Assembly: GCA_041854955.1 (NCBI GenBank)
Contig: JBHADF010000051.1
Coordinates: 1 to 9,822, forward strand
DNA length: 9,822 nucleotides
Source of the DNA: CAMENZ01 sp041854955
GTDB taxonomy: Bacteria > Bacillota > Clostridia > Peptostreptococcales > Anaerovoracaceae
Reading direction: 5' to 3'
The notes under the pieces were generated by a model, which ran no database searches, had not been told where the DNA came from, and was given only the letters and a program-made list of their open reading frames with translations. Positions 1 to 6,188 of this stretch are shown piece after piece. Every line of letters starts with the position of its first letter. The stretch's first letter is position 1. The position numbers and the translations under genes were made by a program.

Positions 1-34
1 GAGCAGGCATGGGATTTCTGATTTGTATTAGGTT

Positions 35-1081
35 TTAAAGATTAATAAGGGGTGGAGGATTATCCTTCATCAGCTTTTCAAGGAGCTTTTTTGAAGCCAT
101 ATTGGTTTCAAGGAAGTTCCTTTTTTCATTCTTTTCAGCCAGTATGAGGAAACCGTTTACGTAGCCTCCGTAGGGAGTGAAACCTTCATCTGAACCTAAT
201 ATCTGACGCAGATTCATAAAAATATTTCCCTTTAGGAGATATAGGGGGCATGTAAGGGTAAAGCTGTTATCATCACCGAACCTACAGGTATAGTGGCGTG
301 AACCGTCCTCAAAGGCTTGAAAATTAAAGCCGGGTCCTCTATATGTACCCGATATTGAAAGGCTCTGCTTTGAAACTACTGAAGTTCTCAGGAAAACATC
401 GGGCCATCCGTTTAAACCTTTCACGGGAAAACCCAATTTGTTCATACCGCGATGAAAATCCGTTTGCATGATAACGGGCAACAGGCGATAGAGCTGGAGT
501 ACGTCATCGTGATTGTGAAGTAAAATTTGCTCAGTGAGAGAGTCTTTTCGCTCCGGGTCCTCCTCCTTTAGAAAATCATAGTACAGCTGAACGCTTTCAT
601 AGCCTGAAATTTCGTCCTGGCGCAGAGCTGAAATACCCATGTATTCTTCTATGGAAATCTGTTTTAAGCCCCTCAGAAGGCCTTTTAAGTCGCTGTGGCC
701 GTTGATTAGCAAATACAGGTCCAGATTGTAGGGGCGAATTTCAAAATCCTTCATATCCAGTGCAGCGGCACGCTTTTTTATAAAGGGGAGGTCAAAATGC
801 CTACCGTTGTAGGTGAGGAGGGTATCAAATTTGTTCAGCTCCTCGTAAAGGCTTTTTAGGAGCAATGACTCTTCGTTTAAGCTCTCTATGAAAAATTGGG
901 TAAGGTTGCACAGGCCATCCTCATTGACATGGGCTATAGTTGCCAAAACCACCTGACAATGGGCAGGATTAAGGCCTAAGGTTTCTATATCAAATACGCA
1001 TATGGAAGTCGGATCAAAATAAGTTTCCAAAAGTTTTGATGTGAAAAAATCCAATTTATATTCTTTCTTTATGATTTTCAT
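35..1081 (-). CDS. RNase H-fold (DEDD-type, YprB-like) exonuclease domain protein
   Basis: Predicted metal-dependent 3'-5' exonuclease of the RNase_H_2/YprB-like group, probably cytoplasmic; its substrate is unknown. In 348-residue numbering, motif I is FDIETLGLN with acidic residues D31 and E33, motif II is YNGRHFDLPF with D97, and motif III is HNHDDVLQL with D193 (or D192). These supply the four acidic ligands expected of a DEDD nuclease. Residues from about 205 to 348 match nothing I recognise. I chose the ATG at 1081-1079: the site AAAGGA lies 6 bases before it, while the in-frame ATG two codons upstream (1087) touches the site with no spacer. The gene is divergent from the Nudix gene and has its own promoter and hairpin-rich leader. 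No terminator is visible in the 34 bases after its stop. Fold assignment is fairly sure; biological role is not. Confidence 0.8.
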   Translation of the reverse strand: MKIIKKEYKLDFFTSKLLETYFDPTSICVFDIETLGLNPAHCQVVLATIAHVNEDGLCNLTQFFIESLNEESLLLKSLYEELNKFDTLLTYNGRHFDLPFIKKRAAALDMKDFEIRPYNLDLYLLINGHSDLKGLLRGLKQISIEEYMGISALRQDEISGYESVQLYYDFLKEEDPERKDSLTEQILLHNHDDVLQLYRLLPVIMQTDFHRGMNKLGFPVKGLNGWPDVFLRTSVVSKQSLSISGTYRGPGFNFQAFEDGSRHYTCRFGDDNSFTLTCPLYLLKGNIFMNLRQILGSDEGFTPYGGYVNGFLILAEKNEKRNFLETNMASKKLLEKLMKDNPPPLINL

Positions 1082-1100
1082 TTTCATTCCTTTCCGTTAA

Positions 1101-1136
1101 AACAAAGTAGACTGCAGGGGTGCAGTCTACTTTGTT
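1101..1136 (-). promoter_or_regulatory. Perfect 16-bp hairpin in exonuclease gene leader
   Basis: Arms 1101-1116 (AACAAAGTAGACTGCA on the plus strand) and 1121-1136 are perfectly complementary around a 4-base loop, GGGG on plus and CCCC in the minus-strand transcript. The hairpin ends about a dozen bases before the ribosome binding site of the minus-strand gene. No T-run follows on either strand, so it is not an ordinary intrinsic terminator. A role in mRNA stability or translation control is inference. Confidence 0.6.
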
Positions 1137-1167
1137 CAAAAGGGGTATTTTGGATTTGAGATTATGA

Positions 1168-1187
1168 GGTTATCAGGGGGGATAACC
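1168..1187 (-). promoter_or_regulatory. 5'-terminal hairpin of exonuclease gene leader
   Basis: A 7-bp inverted repeat, GGTTATC/GATAACC, encloses a 6-base loop that is CCCCCT in the minus-strand transcript. The predicted transcription start (about 1189) is two bases away, so the mRNA would begin with this stem-loop. The linker between the two leader hairpins carries a further CCCC run at 1141-1145 (read on minus). No known riboswitch class is recognised. Confidence 0.45.
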
Positions 1188-1195
1188 ACGCTCTT

Positions 1196-1224
1196 ATTGT
1201 ATCAACAAAATAATTAAAAAGCAA
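1196..1224 (-). promoter_or_regulatory. Sigma-A-like promoter of exonuclease gene
   Basis: On the minus strand, -35 TTGCTT (1224-1219) and -10 TACAAT (1201-1196) are separated by exactly 17 bases. The predicted start near 1189 gives a leader of roughly 100 bases. Confidence 0.55.
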
Positions 1225-1231
1225 GTAGTAA

Positions 1232-1259
1232 ATTGAAAAAAGTTGCAAAAAGTTTCAAT
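1232..1259. promoter_or_regulatory. 28-bp interrupted palindrome, possible operator
   Basis: ATTGAAA (1232-1238) and TTTCAAT (1253-1259) are inverted arms placed symmetrically around a central TTGCAA (1243-1248). It sits between the two divergent promoters of the exonuclease and Nudix genes. The symmetry is seen directly; that a protein binds here is inference. The surroundings are very A/T-rich, so chance contributes to the match. Confidence 0.35.
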
Positions 1260-1294
1260 AAAATCACAAAAAAATAAATTTTTTTAAAAAATAA

Positions 1295-1300
1295 TATAAT
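1295..1300 (+). promoter_or_regulatory. Candidate -10 box for Nudix gene
   Basis: A perfect TATAAT lies in an A/T-rich tract, but no good -35 hexamer stands 16-18 bases upstream. A second TATAAT at 1330-1335 is an alternative, also with a poor -35. Which one is used cannot be decided by reading. Confidence 0.35.
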
Positions 1301-1374
1301 TATGACTGTTTAAGGGGGTACCTATGGAGTATAATATCGGTAAACCTTAGCGATGAACCACAAGGAGAAAGATT

Positions 1375-1911
1375 ATGGTATTTGAAGAAAAGACCCTCGA
1401 CAGCGAGAGAATATATGAAGGTAAGATCATAAACCTGAGAAAGGATAAGGTCACCGTAAAATCAGGAACCTCCTACAGGGAAATAATAGAGCACAGAGGT
1501 GCTGCAGTTATAGCAGCACTCACTGATGACAATGAGATGGTTATGGTAAAGCAATTCAGAAAGCCGGCAGAGAAGGTTTTACTGGAGGTACCGGCAGGAA
1601 AGATAGATCCGGGAGAGGATCCCATGGATACAGCCATCCGCGAGATGAAGGAAGAAACGGGATATGAAGCGGAAAAGGTTGAATATCTGATGAAATTTTA
1701 TCCGGCCGTAGGCTATTCCGAAGAAATCCTGCACCTGTACCTTTTCAGGGGACTGAGGCCGGGAGAGACGAATTTTGATGAAAATGAAGCTATAGAAACG
1801 GAGCTTTATCCTGTGGATCAGCTTTACAAAATGGCTATGGCAGGGGAAATCGAAGACGGCAAAACCTTAATTGCAATACTGACAGTGAAGTCATTATTGC
1901 AGCAGATGTAA
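1375..1911 (+). CDS. nudF: Nudix hydrolase, ADP-ribose pyrophosphatase type
   Basis: Likely hydrolyses ADP-ribose (or related nucleoside diphosphate derivatives) to AMP and ribose 5-phosphate in the cytoplasm. The 178-residue protein contains a complete Nudix box: G75, E81, R89, E90, E93, E94 and G96 fit GX5EX7REUXEEXGU. The downstream YPAVGYSEE (P110) matches the proline-containing loop typical of bacterial ADP-ribose pyrophosphatases. The N-terminal strands (about 10-65) fit the dimerisation region of this family. The ATG follows AAGGAG with a 7-base spacer. The next gene is xerD-like; in Bacillus and many Clostridia nudF and xerD lie close together, sometimes with spoIIM and fur between them, which are absent here. 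No terminator is visible after the stop, but the next gene has its own promoter. Substrate assignment rests on family resemblance only. Confidence 0.85.
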   Translation: MVFEEKTLDSERIYEGKIINLRKDKVTVKSGTSYREIIEHRGAAVIAALTDDNEMVMVKQFRKPAEKVLLEVPAGKIDPGEDPMDTAIREMKEETGYEAEKVEYLMKFYPAVGYSEEILHLYLFRGLRPGETNFDENEAIETELYPVDQLYKMAMAGEIEDGKTLIAILTVKSLLQQM

Positions 1912-1947
1912 AAAGTTGACATAATGCGACCAAAATAAACTTTATAC

Positions 1948-1976
1948 TTGAAAAACACATTGTAAAAAGATATACT
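1948..1976 (+). promoter_or_regulatory. Sigma-A-like promoter of xerD-like gene
   Basis: TTGAAA (1948-1953) and TATACT (1971-1976) are separated by 17 bases, giving a predicted start near 1983 and a leader of about 30 bases. An upstream TTGACA (1916-1921) lies 21 bases from another TATACT (1943-1948), which is too far for a good promoter. Confidence 0.5.
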
Positions 1977-2013
1977 TATAGATGTATGAAATAAATAAAG
2001 AGAAGGTGTAACT

Positions 2014-2886
2014 GTGGAAAATTTTGTGTTTTTTCTAAAAAATGAAAAGAAAGTGGCTACCAATACGGTGGAAGCCTATTTGCGGGATTTGGAGCATTTT
2101 GCGGATTTTCTCAAGAGCAGAGGTATTCAAAGCCTCAATGAGACCACGGAGAGTGAGATTGTGGCCTATTTGATGAACCTTAAAGCTTCCGGCAAATCAA
2201 AATCTACGGTAAATCGTAAGCTGGCATCCCTGAGAACCTTTTTTTCCTATTTAGTTAAAAAGGGGATTTTGACTGTCAATCCTGCGGAGGACATAAAGTC
2301 TCCCAAAATCGAAAAAAAGGATATAGAATTTCTTTCAGTAGAGGAAATTGACAGGTTGCTGGAGCTTCCCGACGATAGCTTTAAAGGGATAAGAGACAGG
2401 GCTATTTTGGAGCTTCTGTATGCTACAGGTATAAGAGCCAGTGAGTTGATCGATATGAAGCTGTCCGACGTGAACCTGAGGATGGGCTTTATAAAGTGTG
2501 AAGGCGTTCACAGCAAAGCAAGAATCATACCTATGGGTAGACCCTGCAGAAAAGCTATGGAGGATTACATCTACGACTCAAGAAATGTACTGTCTAAGGG
2601 GAACGAGTCCGAATATTTCTTCCTAAACTATATGGGAGGACAGATGACAAGGCAGGGCTTATGGAAGGTATTGACCGAGTATGGAATAGGTGCGGAGCTT
2701 TCTATAAAGCTTACGCCTCAGATAATCAGAAATTCCTTTGCAGTCCATATGCTTCAGCACGGTGCCGATGTGAAATCCCTTCAGGAGCTCATGGGACATG
2801 AGGATATCGCCGCAACACAGGCATATTTAGCCGTTACAAAAAACAGAATTAAGGATGTGTACGATAAGGCACATCCGAGAGCATAG
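2014..2886 (+). CDS. xerD: XerD-like tyrosine recombinase with degenerate active site
   Basis: Member of the XerC/XerD family, which resolves chromosome dimers at dif sites. The 290-residue protein has an N-terminal SAM-like core-binding domain (about 1-90) and a C-terminal catalytic domain (about 105-285). It ends in HPRA, as E. coli XerD does, and its Nudix neighbour supports a chromosomal xerD locus. R141, R239, H262 and nucleophile Y271 are present. In an ungapped alignment with E. coli XerD recalled from memory, the catalytic lysine (K172) is V165 and the histidine of HxxR (H244) is Q236. Strand exchange may therefore be impaired or altered. The start is GTG, with AAGGTG five bases upstream; no competing ATG lies in frame nearby. 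Catalytically degenerate XerD-like proteins are known in streptococci. The thiol peroxidase gene follows after 40 bases and may be cotranscribed. Confidence 0.85.
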   Translation: MENFVFFLKNEKKVATNTVEAYLRDLEHFADFLKSRGIQSLNETTESEIVAYLMNLKASGKSKSTVNRKLASLRTFFSYLVKKGILTVNPAEDIKSPKIEKKDIEFLSVEEIDRLLELPDDSFKGIRDRAILELLYATGIRASELIDMKLSDVNLRMGFIKCEGVHSKARIIPMGRPCRKAMEDYIYDSRNVLSKGNESEYFFLNYMGGQMTRQGLWKVLTEYGIGAELSIKLTPQIIRNSFAVHMLQHGADVKSLQELMGHEDIAATQAYLAVTKNRIKDVYDKAHPRA

Positions 2887-2889
2887 AGT

Positions 2890-2909
2890 ACGGGGCTTTA
2901 ATACCCCGT
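2890..2909. other. Intergenic hairpin before peroxidase RBS
   Basis: ACGGGG (2890-2895) and CCCCGT (2904-2909) form a 6-bp GC-rich stem with an 8-base loop. On the plus strand it is followed by TTAAAAAAGGAG, an A-run plus ribosome binding site, not a U-run. It is therefore more likely an mRNA processing or stability element than a terminator, and xerD-peroxidase read-through is possible. Confidence 0.45.
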
Positions 2910-2926
2910 TAAAAAAGGAGATTATA

Positions 2927-3385
2927 ATGTTAGAAATAGGAACAAAGGCTCCGGATTTTAAACTGCCGGATCAAAACGGAGAGGAGCATAGCTTAAGTCA
3001 GTATAGAGGAAAGAAGGTAATCCTCTACTTTTATCCGAAGGATAACACACCGGGATGCACCAAGCAGGCCTGTGGATTTACGGAGCTGGGACCTCAATTC
3101 GGAGAGAAGGGTGCCGTTGTTTTAGGCGTAAGCAAGGATACGGTAGCTTCTCATAAGAAGTTTGAGGAAAAACAAGGCCTTGGGTTCACTCTGCTGGCCG
3201 ATCCTGAATTGGAGGTTATAAAGGCTTATGACGTCTGGAAGGAAAAGAAAAATTACGGCAAGGTATCCATGGGAATTCTCAGAACCACTTATCTTATCGA
3301 TGAAGAGGGAATTATCATAAAGGGCTTCGATAAGGTAAAGGCTGCTGAAAATCCCATGCAGATGTTGGAATTACTAAGTAAATAA
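2927..3385 (+). CDS. bcp: Thiol peroxidase, PrxQ/BCP type
   Basis: Peroxiredoxin that reduces H2O2 and organic peroxides using thioredoxin-type reductants in the cytoplasm. The 152-residue protein shows the family signature YPKDNTPGCT: peroxidatic C44, with resolving C49 five residues later as in the atypical two-cysteine BCP/PrxQ subgroup. T41 and P42 belong to the active-site loop, and R119 in GILRTTYLID fits the conserved arginine. I chose the ATG at 2927 because AAGGAG (2915-2920) lies six bases before it. The frame stays open further upstream inside xerD, but the translated extension there has no family similarity and no visible ribosome binding site. It may be cotranscribed with xerD through a non-terminator hairpin and is closed by a strong bidirectional terminator. 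The neighbouring regulator and flavodiiron gene suggest an oxidative-stress setting, which is inference. Confidence 0.93.
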   Translation: MLEIGTKAPDFKLPDQNGEEHSLSQYRGKKVILYFYPKDNTPGCTKQACGFTELGPQFGEKGAVVLGVSKDTVASHKKFEEKQGLGFTLLADPELEVIKAYDVWKEKKNYGKVSMGILRTTYLIDEEGIIIKGFDKVKAAENPMQMLELLSK

Positions 3386-3389
3386 AAAT

Positions 3390-3434
3390 AACACCGGGAA
3401 GGGTTTTTAGGCTTCATCCCGGTGTTTTTATTTT
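3390..3434. terminator. Bidirectional intrinsic terminator
   Basis: ACACCGGGA (3391-3399) and TCCCGGTGT (3417-3425) form a 9-bp GC-rich stem with an additional A-T pair (3390/3426). It is followed by TTTTTATTTT on the plus strand and TTATTTTTATTT on the minus strand. It sits between the convergent peroxidase and Crp/Fnr genes and can serve both. Confidence 0.88.
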
Positions 3435-3448
3435 AATGCTATTATTAA

Positions 3449-4099
3449 CTACTGAAGAATTCTAAATTCCTTGTTTTTGCTTTCTATGATACCTTCACGA
3501 TTCATATTGGTAATCTCGCGCATGAGAGAGGATCGGTCCGTAACCAGATACTCGGAAAGCTGAACGAAGCTCATGGGTATGGTGAAGGCTGCGTCTCCAG
3601 ATGCTCCTGAAGATGTTCTTATGTATTTAAGGTATGCCAACAGCTTTCCTCTTATAGTATATTGACCTAAAATCGAAATATGCAGTGAAAGCTCCTGAGA
3701 ACGCTGGGCCGCCATCATAAAAAGATTGCTTATGAGCTGGCTGTGGTGAGCACATGCTCTGTGACAAGGGGAGACTATATGGTAGTAGTCCAGGAAAATT
3801 ACGGTACAGTCTGAAATGGCAATGGCCATATACTGAAAATTTTCCAGGGGCAAAGAAAAAAGTTCCCCGAAGACATCACCTTCACGGTATTGCTCCAAAA
3901 GAGAGACAAGACCGTTTTCGTTGAAAACCTCCAACTTGGCCTCGCCTTTGGAAAGTATGGCGACGGAATTGGGAACCCCTCCGCCGTATATGGCAATAGT
4001 TTCTCCTTTTTTGTATTTTTTAGTCACCGGTTTAAAACAGGGAATCATCATATCTATGGAAGAAGGAGAAATATTATCAAGAAGTTTTACTTTGTTCAT
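3449..4099 (-). CDS. Crp/Fnr-family transcriptional regulator
   Basis: Predicted DNA-binding regulator of 216 residues with a cyclic-nucleotide-binding-like beta-barrel (about 20-105), a dimerisation helix (about 118-145) and a C-terminal winged helix (about 150-216). The helix-turn-helix is around 177-197, with recognition-helix sequence DRSSLMREI. The PCHRACAHHSQLISNL stretch (C112, C116) resembles other clostridial Crp/Fnr proteins. There is no N-terminal cysteine cluster like that of E. coli FNR, so an FNR-type 4Fe-4S sensor is not indicated; C21, C98, C112 and C116 could still be redox-active. The ATG at 4099 was chosen because GAGG lies five bases upstream and the family match begins just after it. 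The frame continues upstream to 4210, but that part runs through the promoter. It is divergent from the acyl-CoA dehydrogenase fusion operon, its most likely target. Ligand unknown. Confidence 0.88.
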   Translation of the reverse strand: MNKVKLLDNISPSSIDMMIPCFKPVTKKYKKGETIAIYGGGVPNSVAILSKGEAKLEVFNENGLVSLLEQYREGDVFGELFSLPLENFQYMAIAISDCTVIFLDYYHIVSPCHRACAHHSQLISNLFMMAAQRSQELSLHISILGQYTIRGKLLAYLKYIRTSSGASGDAAFTIPMSFVQLSEYLVTDRSSLMREITNMNREGIIESKNKEFRILQ

Positions 4100-4132
4100 G
4101 TATACCTCGCCTAAATCATTAAACTTTCTTCT

Positions 4133-4161
4133 ACTATACCATAAATCGTTGCAAATGTCAC
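4133..4161 (-). promoter_or_regulatory. Promoter of Crp/Fnr gene
   Basis: On the minus strand, -35 GTGACA (4161-4156) and -10 TATAGT (4138-4133) are 17 bases apart, with an extended -10 TGG just before the -10 box. Each hexamer matches consensus in five of six positions. The predicted start is near 4126, giving a leader of about 27 bases. Confidence 0.7.
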
Positions 4162-4178
4162 AGAAAAATTCTTGCAAG
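4149..4178. promoter_or_regulatory. Two TTGCAA palindromes, candidate operator pair
   Basis: Self-complementary TTGCAA occurs at 4149-4154 and 4172-4177 (the latter within 8-bp CTTGCAAG), with centres 23 bp apart. The first lies inside the -35/-10 spacer of the regulator promoter and about 42 bp upstream of the predicted start of the fusion gene. Those positions would suit repression of one gene and activation of the other. Binding by the Crp/Fnr protein is inferred from position only; flanking symmetry is weak. Confidence 0.35.
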
Positions 4179-4181
4179 TAA

Positions 4182-4187
4182 TATAAA
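4182..4187 (+). promoter_or_regulatory. Candidate -10 box of fusion operon
   Basis: TATAAA, with predicted start near 4194 and a leader of about 60 bases. The hexamer expected at -35 (CACAGA at 17-base spacing) does not match consensus, consistent with an activator-dependent promoter. Overlapping TAATAT at 4179-4184 is an alternative. Confidence 0.35.
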
Positions 4188-4253
4188 ATGAGAGAAACAA
4201 TATGTAACACTTTAAAAATTTATATTAAATATTTTATGAAAAGGAGGAGTAAT

Positions 4254-6188
4254 ATGCTTTTCAAAACTACAGATGCTCATGAAGAAATGAGAGCAAAAGT
4301 AAGAGCTTTTGCAGAGGAGGAGATTAAGCCTATTGCCTTTAAGTTGGATCAGGAAAATGATTTCCCCCATGAAGCCGTTAAAAAGATGGCTAAATTGGGT
4401 CTTATGGGTATCCCTTATCCTAAGGAGTACGGCGGAGCAGGATTGGATTCCCTCAGCTATGCTATCGCAGTAGAAGAGCTTTCCAGAGTTGACGGCGGAG
4501 CAGGCGTTATTCTCTCTGCACATACATCTTTGGGAGCATATCCCATATATGCCTTCGGTACAGAGGAGCAGAAAAAGAAATACCTTACACCTTTAGCAAA
4601 GGGAGAAAAGCTTGGAGCCTTCGGCCTTACAGAGCCCAATGCGGGATCCGATGCCGGCGGCACCGAGACCACGGCTGTACTTGACGGAGACCATTATATC
4701 TTAAACGGTGGCAAAATATTCATAACCAACGCACCTATAGCCGAAACCTATGTAGTGTTTGCAGTTACCACGCCCAACATTGGCGTAAAGGGTATCAGTG
4801 CATTCATCGTGGAAAAGAGCTATGAGGGCTTTGAATTCGGAGACCACTATGACAAGATGGGTATAAGATCATCATCTACTGCAGAGCTGATTTTCAACGA
4901 TGTAAAGGTACCTAAGGAAAATCTCTTAGGACTGGAAGGACAGGGCTTCAAAATAGCCATGACCACCCTTGACGGAGGTAGAATCGGTATAGCTGCTCAG
5001 GCCTTAGGTATAGCCCAGGGAGCCTTCGAGCACGCCAGAGAATATGCTTTGGAAAGAGTACAGTTCGACATGCCGATAGCCTTCCAGCAGGTAAATCAGT
5101 TTAAATTCGCCGATATGGCCATCAAGCTGAGAAATGCCAGATTCCAAATTTACTCCGCTGCAGAGCTGAAGGATAACCATTTACCTTTCGGTATGGAAGC
5201 TGCTATGGCAAAGGCTTACGCTTCCGATATCGCTCTTGAGGTATGTAACGATGCACTTCAGATGTACGGTGGAAACGGTTTCTTAAAGGGAATGGAAGTA
5301 GAAAGAGCATATCGTGATGCTAAAATTACTACCATATACGAAGGAACCAATGAAATACAGAGAGTAGTAATCGCATCCTATATCTTAGGAAGACCTCCCA
5401 AAACAACGGCGGCATCCGCAAAGCAAAAAGGCGGCCCCATAACAGGAGAGAGAAAGAAAGAGGTATTCAGCAAGGGTACTGCTCAGGAGAGAGTAGACCA
5501 GCTGGTAGAAGCCTTAAAGGGTGACGGATACAAGTTCAATATAGCCATTGACCCTATGACTCCCATAGTAGACGCGGACAGAGTGGTTTCTGCAGGTAAG
5601 GGTATAGGCGATAAGAAGAACATGAAGCTTATCGAAGACTTAGCCGTTCAGATGGGAGCAGCCGTAGGTTCCTCCAGACCTGTAGCCGAAACACTGAAAT
5701 ATCTGCCTTTAGAGAGATATGTGGGAATGTCCGGCCAGAAATTCACCGGCAACCTTTATGTAGCCTGCGGAATTTCAGGAGCAGGCCAGCATCTGAAGGG
5801 AATAAAGGATGCAACTACCATAGTAGCCATAAATAAGAATAAAAATGCTCCTATCTTTAAGAACGCCGACTACGGCATCGTGGGAGATGTGATGGAAATC
5901 CTGCCTCTTTTGACAAAGGCATTGGATAGTGGTGAGGAGAAGCAGCCTGCACCTCCCAAGGTAAAGATGAGAAAGGCTACCGTGCTCAAAGGACCTTCAC
6001 AGTGGACCACCTATGTATGCGACGGCTGCGGATACGAATATGACCCCGCAGTAGGAGATGAAGAAGGTGGAATCAGCCCGGGAACTACCTTTGAAGCCCT
6101 TCCCGAAGAGTGGATTTGCCCTCTCTGCGGAGAAGAAAAGACCGCCTTTGTAAAAGTTGAACAATATTCAAGTAAGGAGGAGAAGTAA
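4254..6188 (+). CDS. Acyl-CoA dehydrogenase / EtfA FAD-domain / rubredoxin fusion
   Basis: A 644-residue three-part redox protein. Residues 1-380 are a short-chain-type acyl-CoA dehydrogenase with AFGLTEPNAGSDAGG (122-136), GRIGIAAQALG and IYEGTNEIQR holding the catalytic base E363. After a low-complexity linker (about 381-438), residues 440-557 match the C-terminal FAD-binding domain of ETF alpha: SRPVAE, GISGAGQH, AINKNKNAPIF and ADYGIVGD. Residues 584-635 form a rubredoxin with iron ligands C589, C592, C622 and C625. The expected path is acyl-CoA to FAD, to ETF-type FAD, to rubredoxin iron. ETF alpha domain I is missing and no etfB is present. ATG 4254 has AGGAGG six bases upstream; an earlier in-frame ATG (4236) overlaps that site and is unlikely. 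The stop overlaps the flavodiiron start. Domain calls are firm; electron direction and acyl chain length are inferred. Confidence 0.93.
   Translation: MLFKTTDAHEEMRAKVRAFAEEEIKPIAFKLDQENDFPHEAVKKMAKLGLMGIPYPKEYGGAGLDSLSYAIAVEELSRVDGGAGVILSAHTSLGAYPIYAFGTEEQKKKYLTPLAKGEKLGAFGLTEPNAGSDAGGTETTAVLDGDHYILNGGKIFITNAPIAETYVVFAVTTPNIGVKGISAFIVEKSYEGFEFGDHYDKMGIRSSSTAELIFNDVKVPKENLLGLEGQGFKIAMTTLDGGRIGIAAQALGIAQGAFEHAREYALERVQFDMPIAFQQVNQFKFADMAIKLRNARFQIYSAAELKDNHLPFGMEAAMAKAYASDIALEVCNDALQMYGGNGFLKGMEVERAYRDAKITTIYEGTNEIQRVVIASYILGRPPKTTAASAKQKGGPITGERKKEVFSKGTAQERVDQLVEALKGDGYKFNIAIDPMTPIVDADRVVSAGKGIGDKKNMKLIEDLAVQMGAAVGSSRPVAETLKYLPLERYVGMSGQKFTGNLYVACGISGAGQHLKGIKDATTIVAINKNKNAPIFKNADYGIVGDVMEILPLLTKALDSGEEKQPAPPKVKMRKATVLKGPSQWTTYVCDGCGYEYDPAVGDEEGGISPGTTFEALPEEWICPLCGEEKTAFVKVEQYSSKEEK

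Noticed and set aside
1..34. Start of another minus-strand gene (ATG at 10-8 on minus)
   Set aside because: No ribosome binding site precedes it and only three codons are visible.
2014..2886. Tyrosine recombinase as a sign of a mobile element or integron
   Set aside because: The HPRA C-terminus and Nudix neighbour indicate a housekeeping XerD-type locus; no att repeats, tRNA or phage genes are nearby.
2855..2926. Longer start for the thiol peroxidase overlapping xerD
   Set aside because: The extra 24 residues have no peroxiredoxin similarity and no visible ribosome binding site; ATG 2927 has a well-spaced AAGGAG.
3449..4099. True FNR-type oxygen sensor with an N-terminal 4Fe-4S cluster
   Set aside because: The N-terminus has only one cysteine (C21), not the cysteine cluster of FNR.
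4100..4210. Longer start for the Crp/Fnr gene
   Set aside because: It would place the start upstream of the predicted promoter; the family match and ribosome binding site agree with 4099.
3799..4672. Open frames overlapping the regulator gene, the divergent control region and the start of the fusion gene
   Set aside because: They are shadows of the two well-supported genes and run through the promoters; no independent start signals.
4254..6188. Electron-bifurcating Bcd-EtfAB complex
   Set aside because: ETF alpha domain I and EtfB are missing from the window and a rubredoxin is fused instead.
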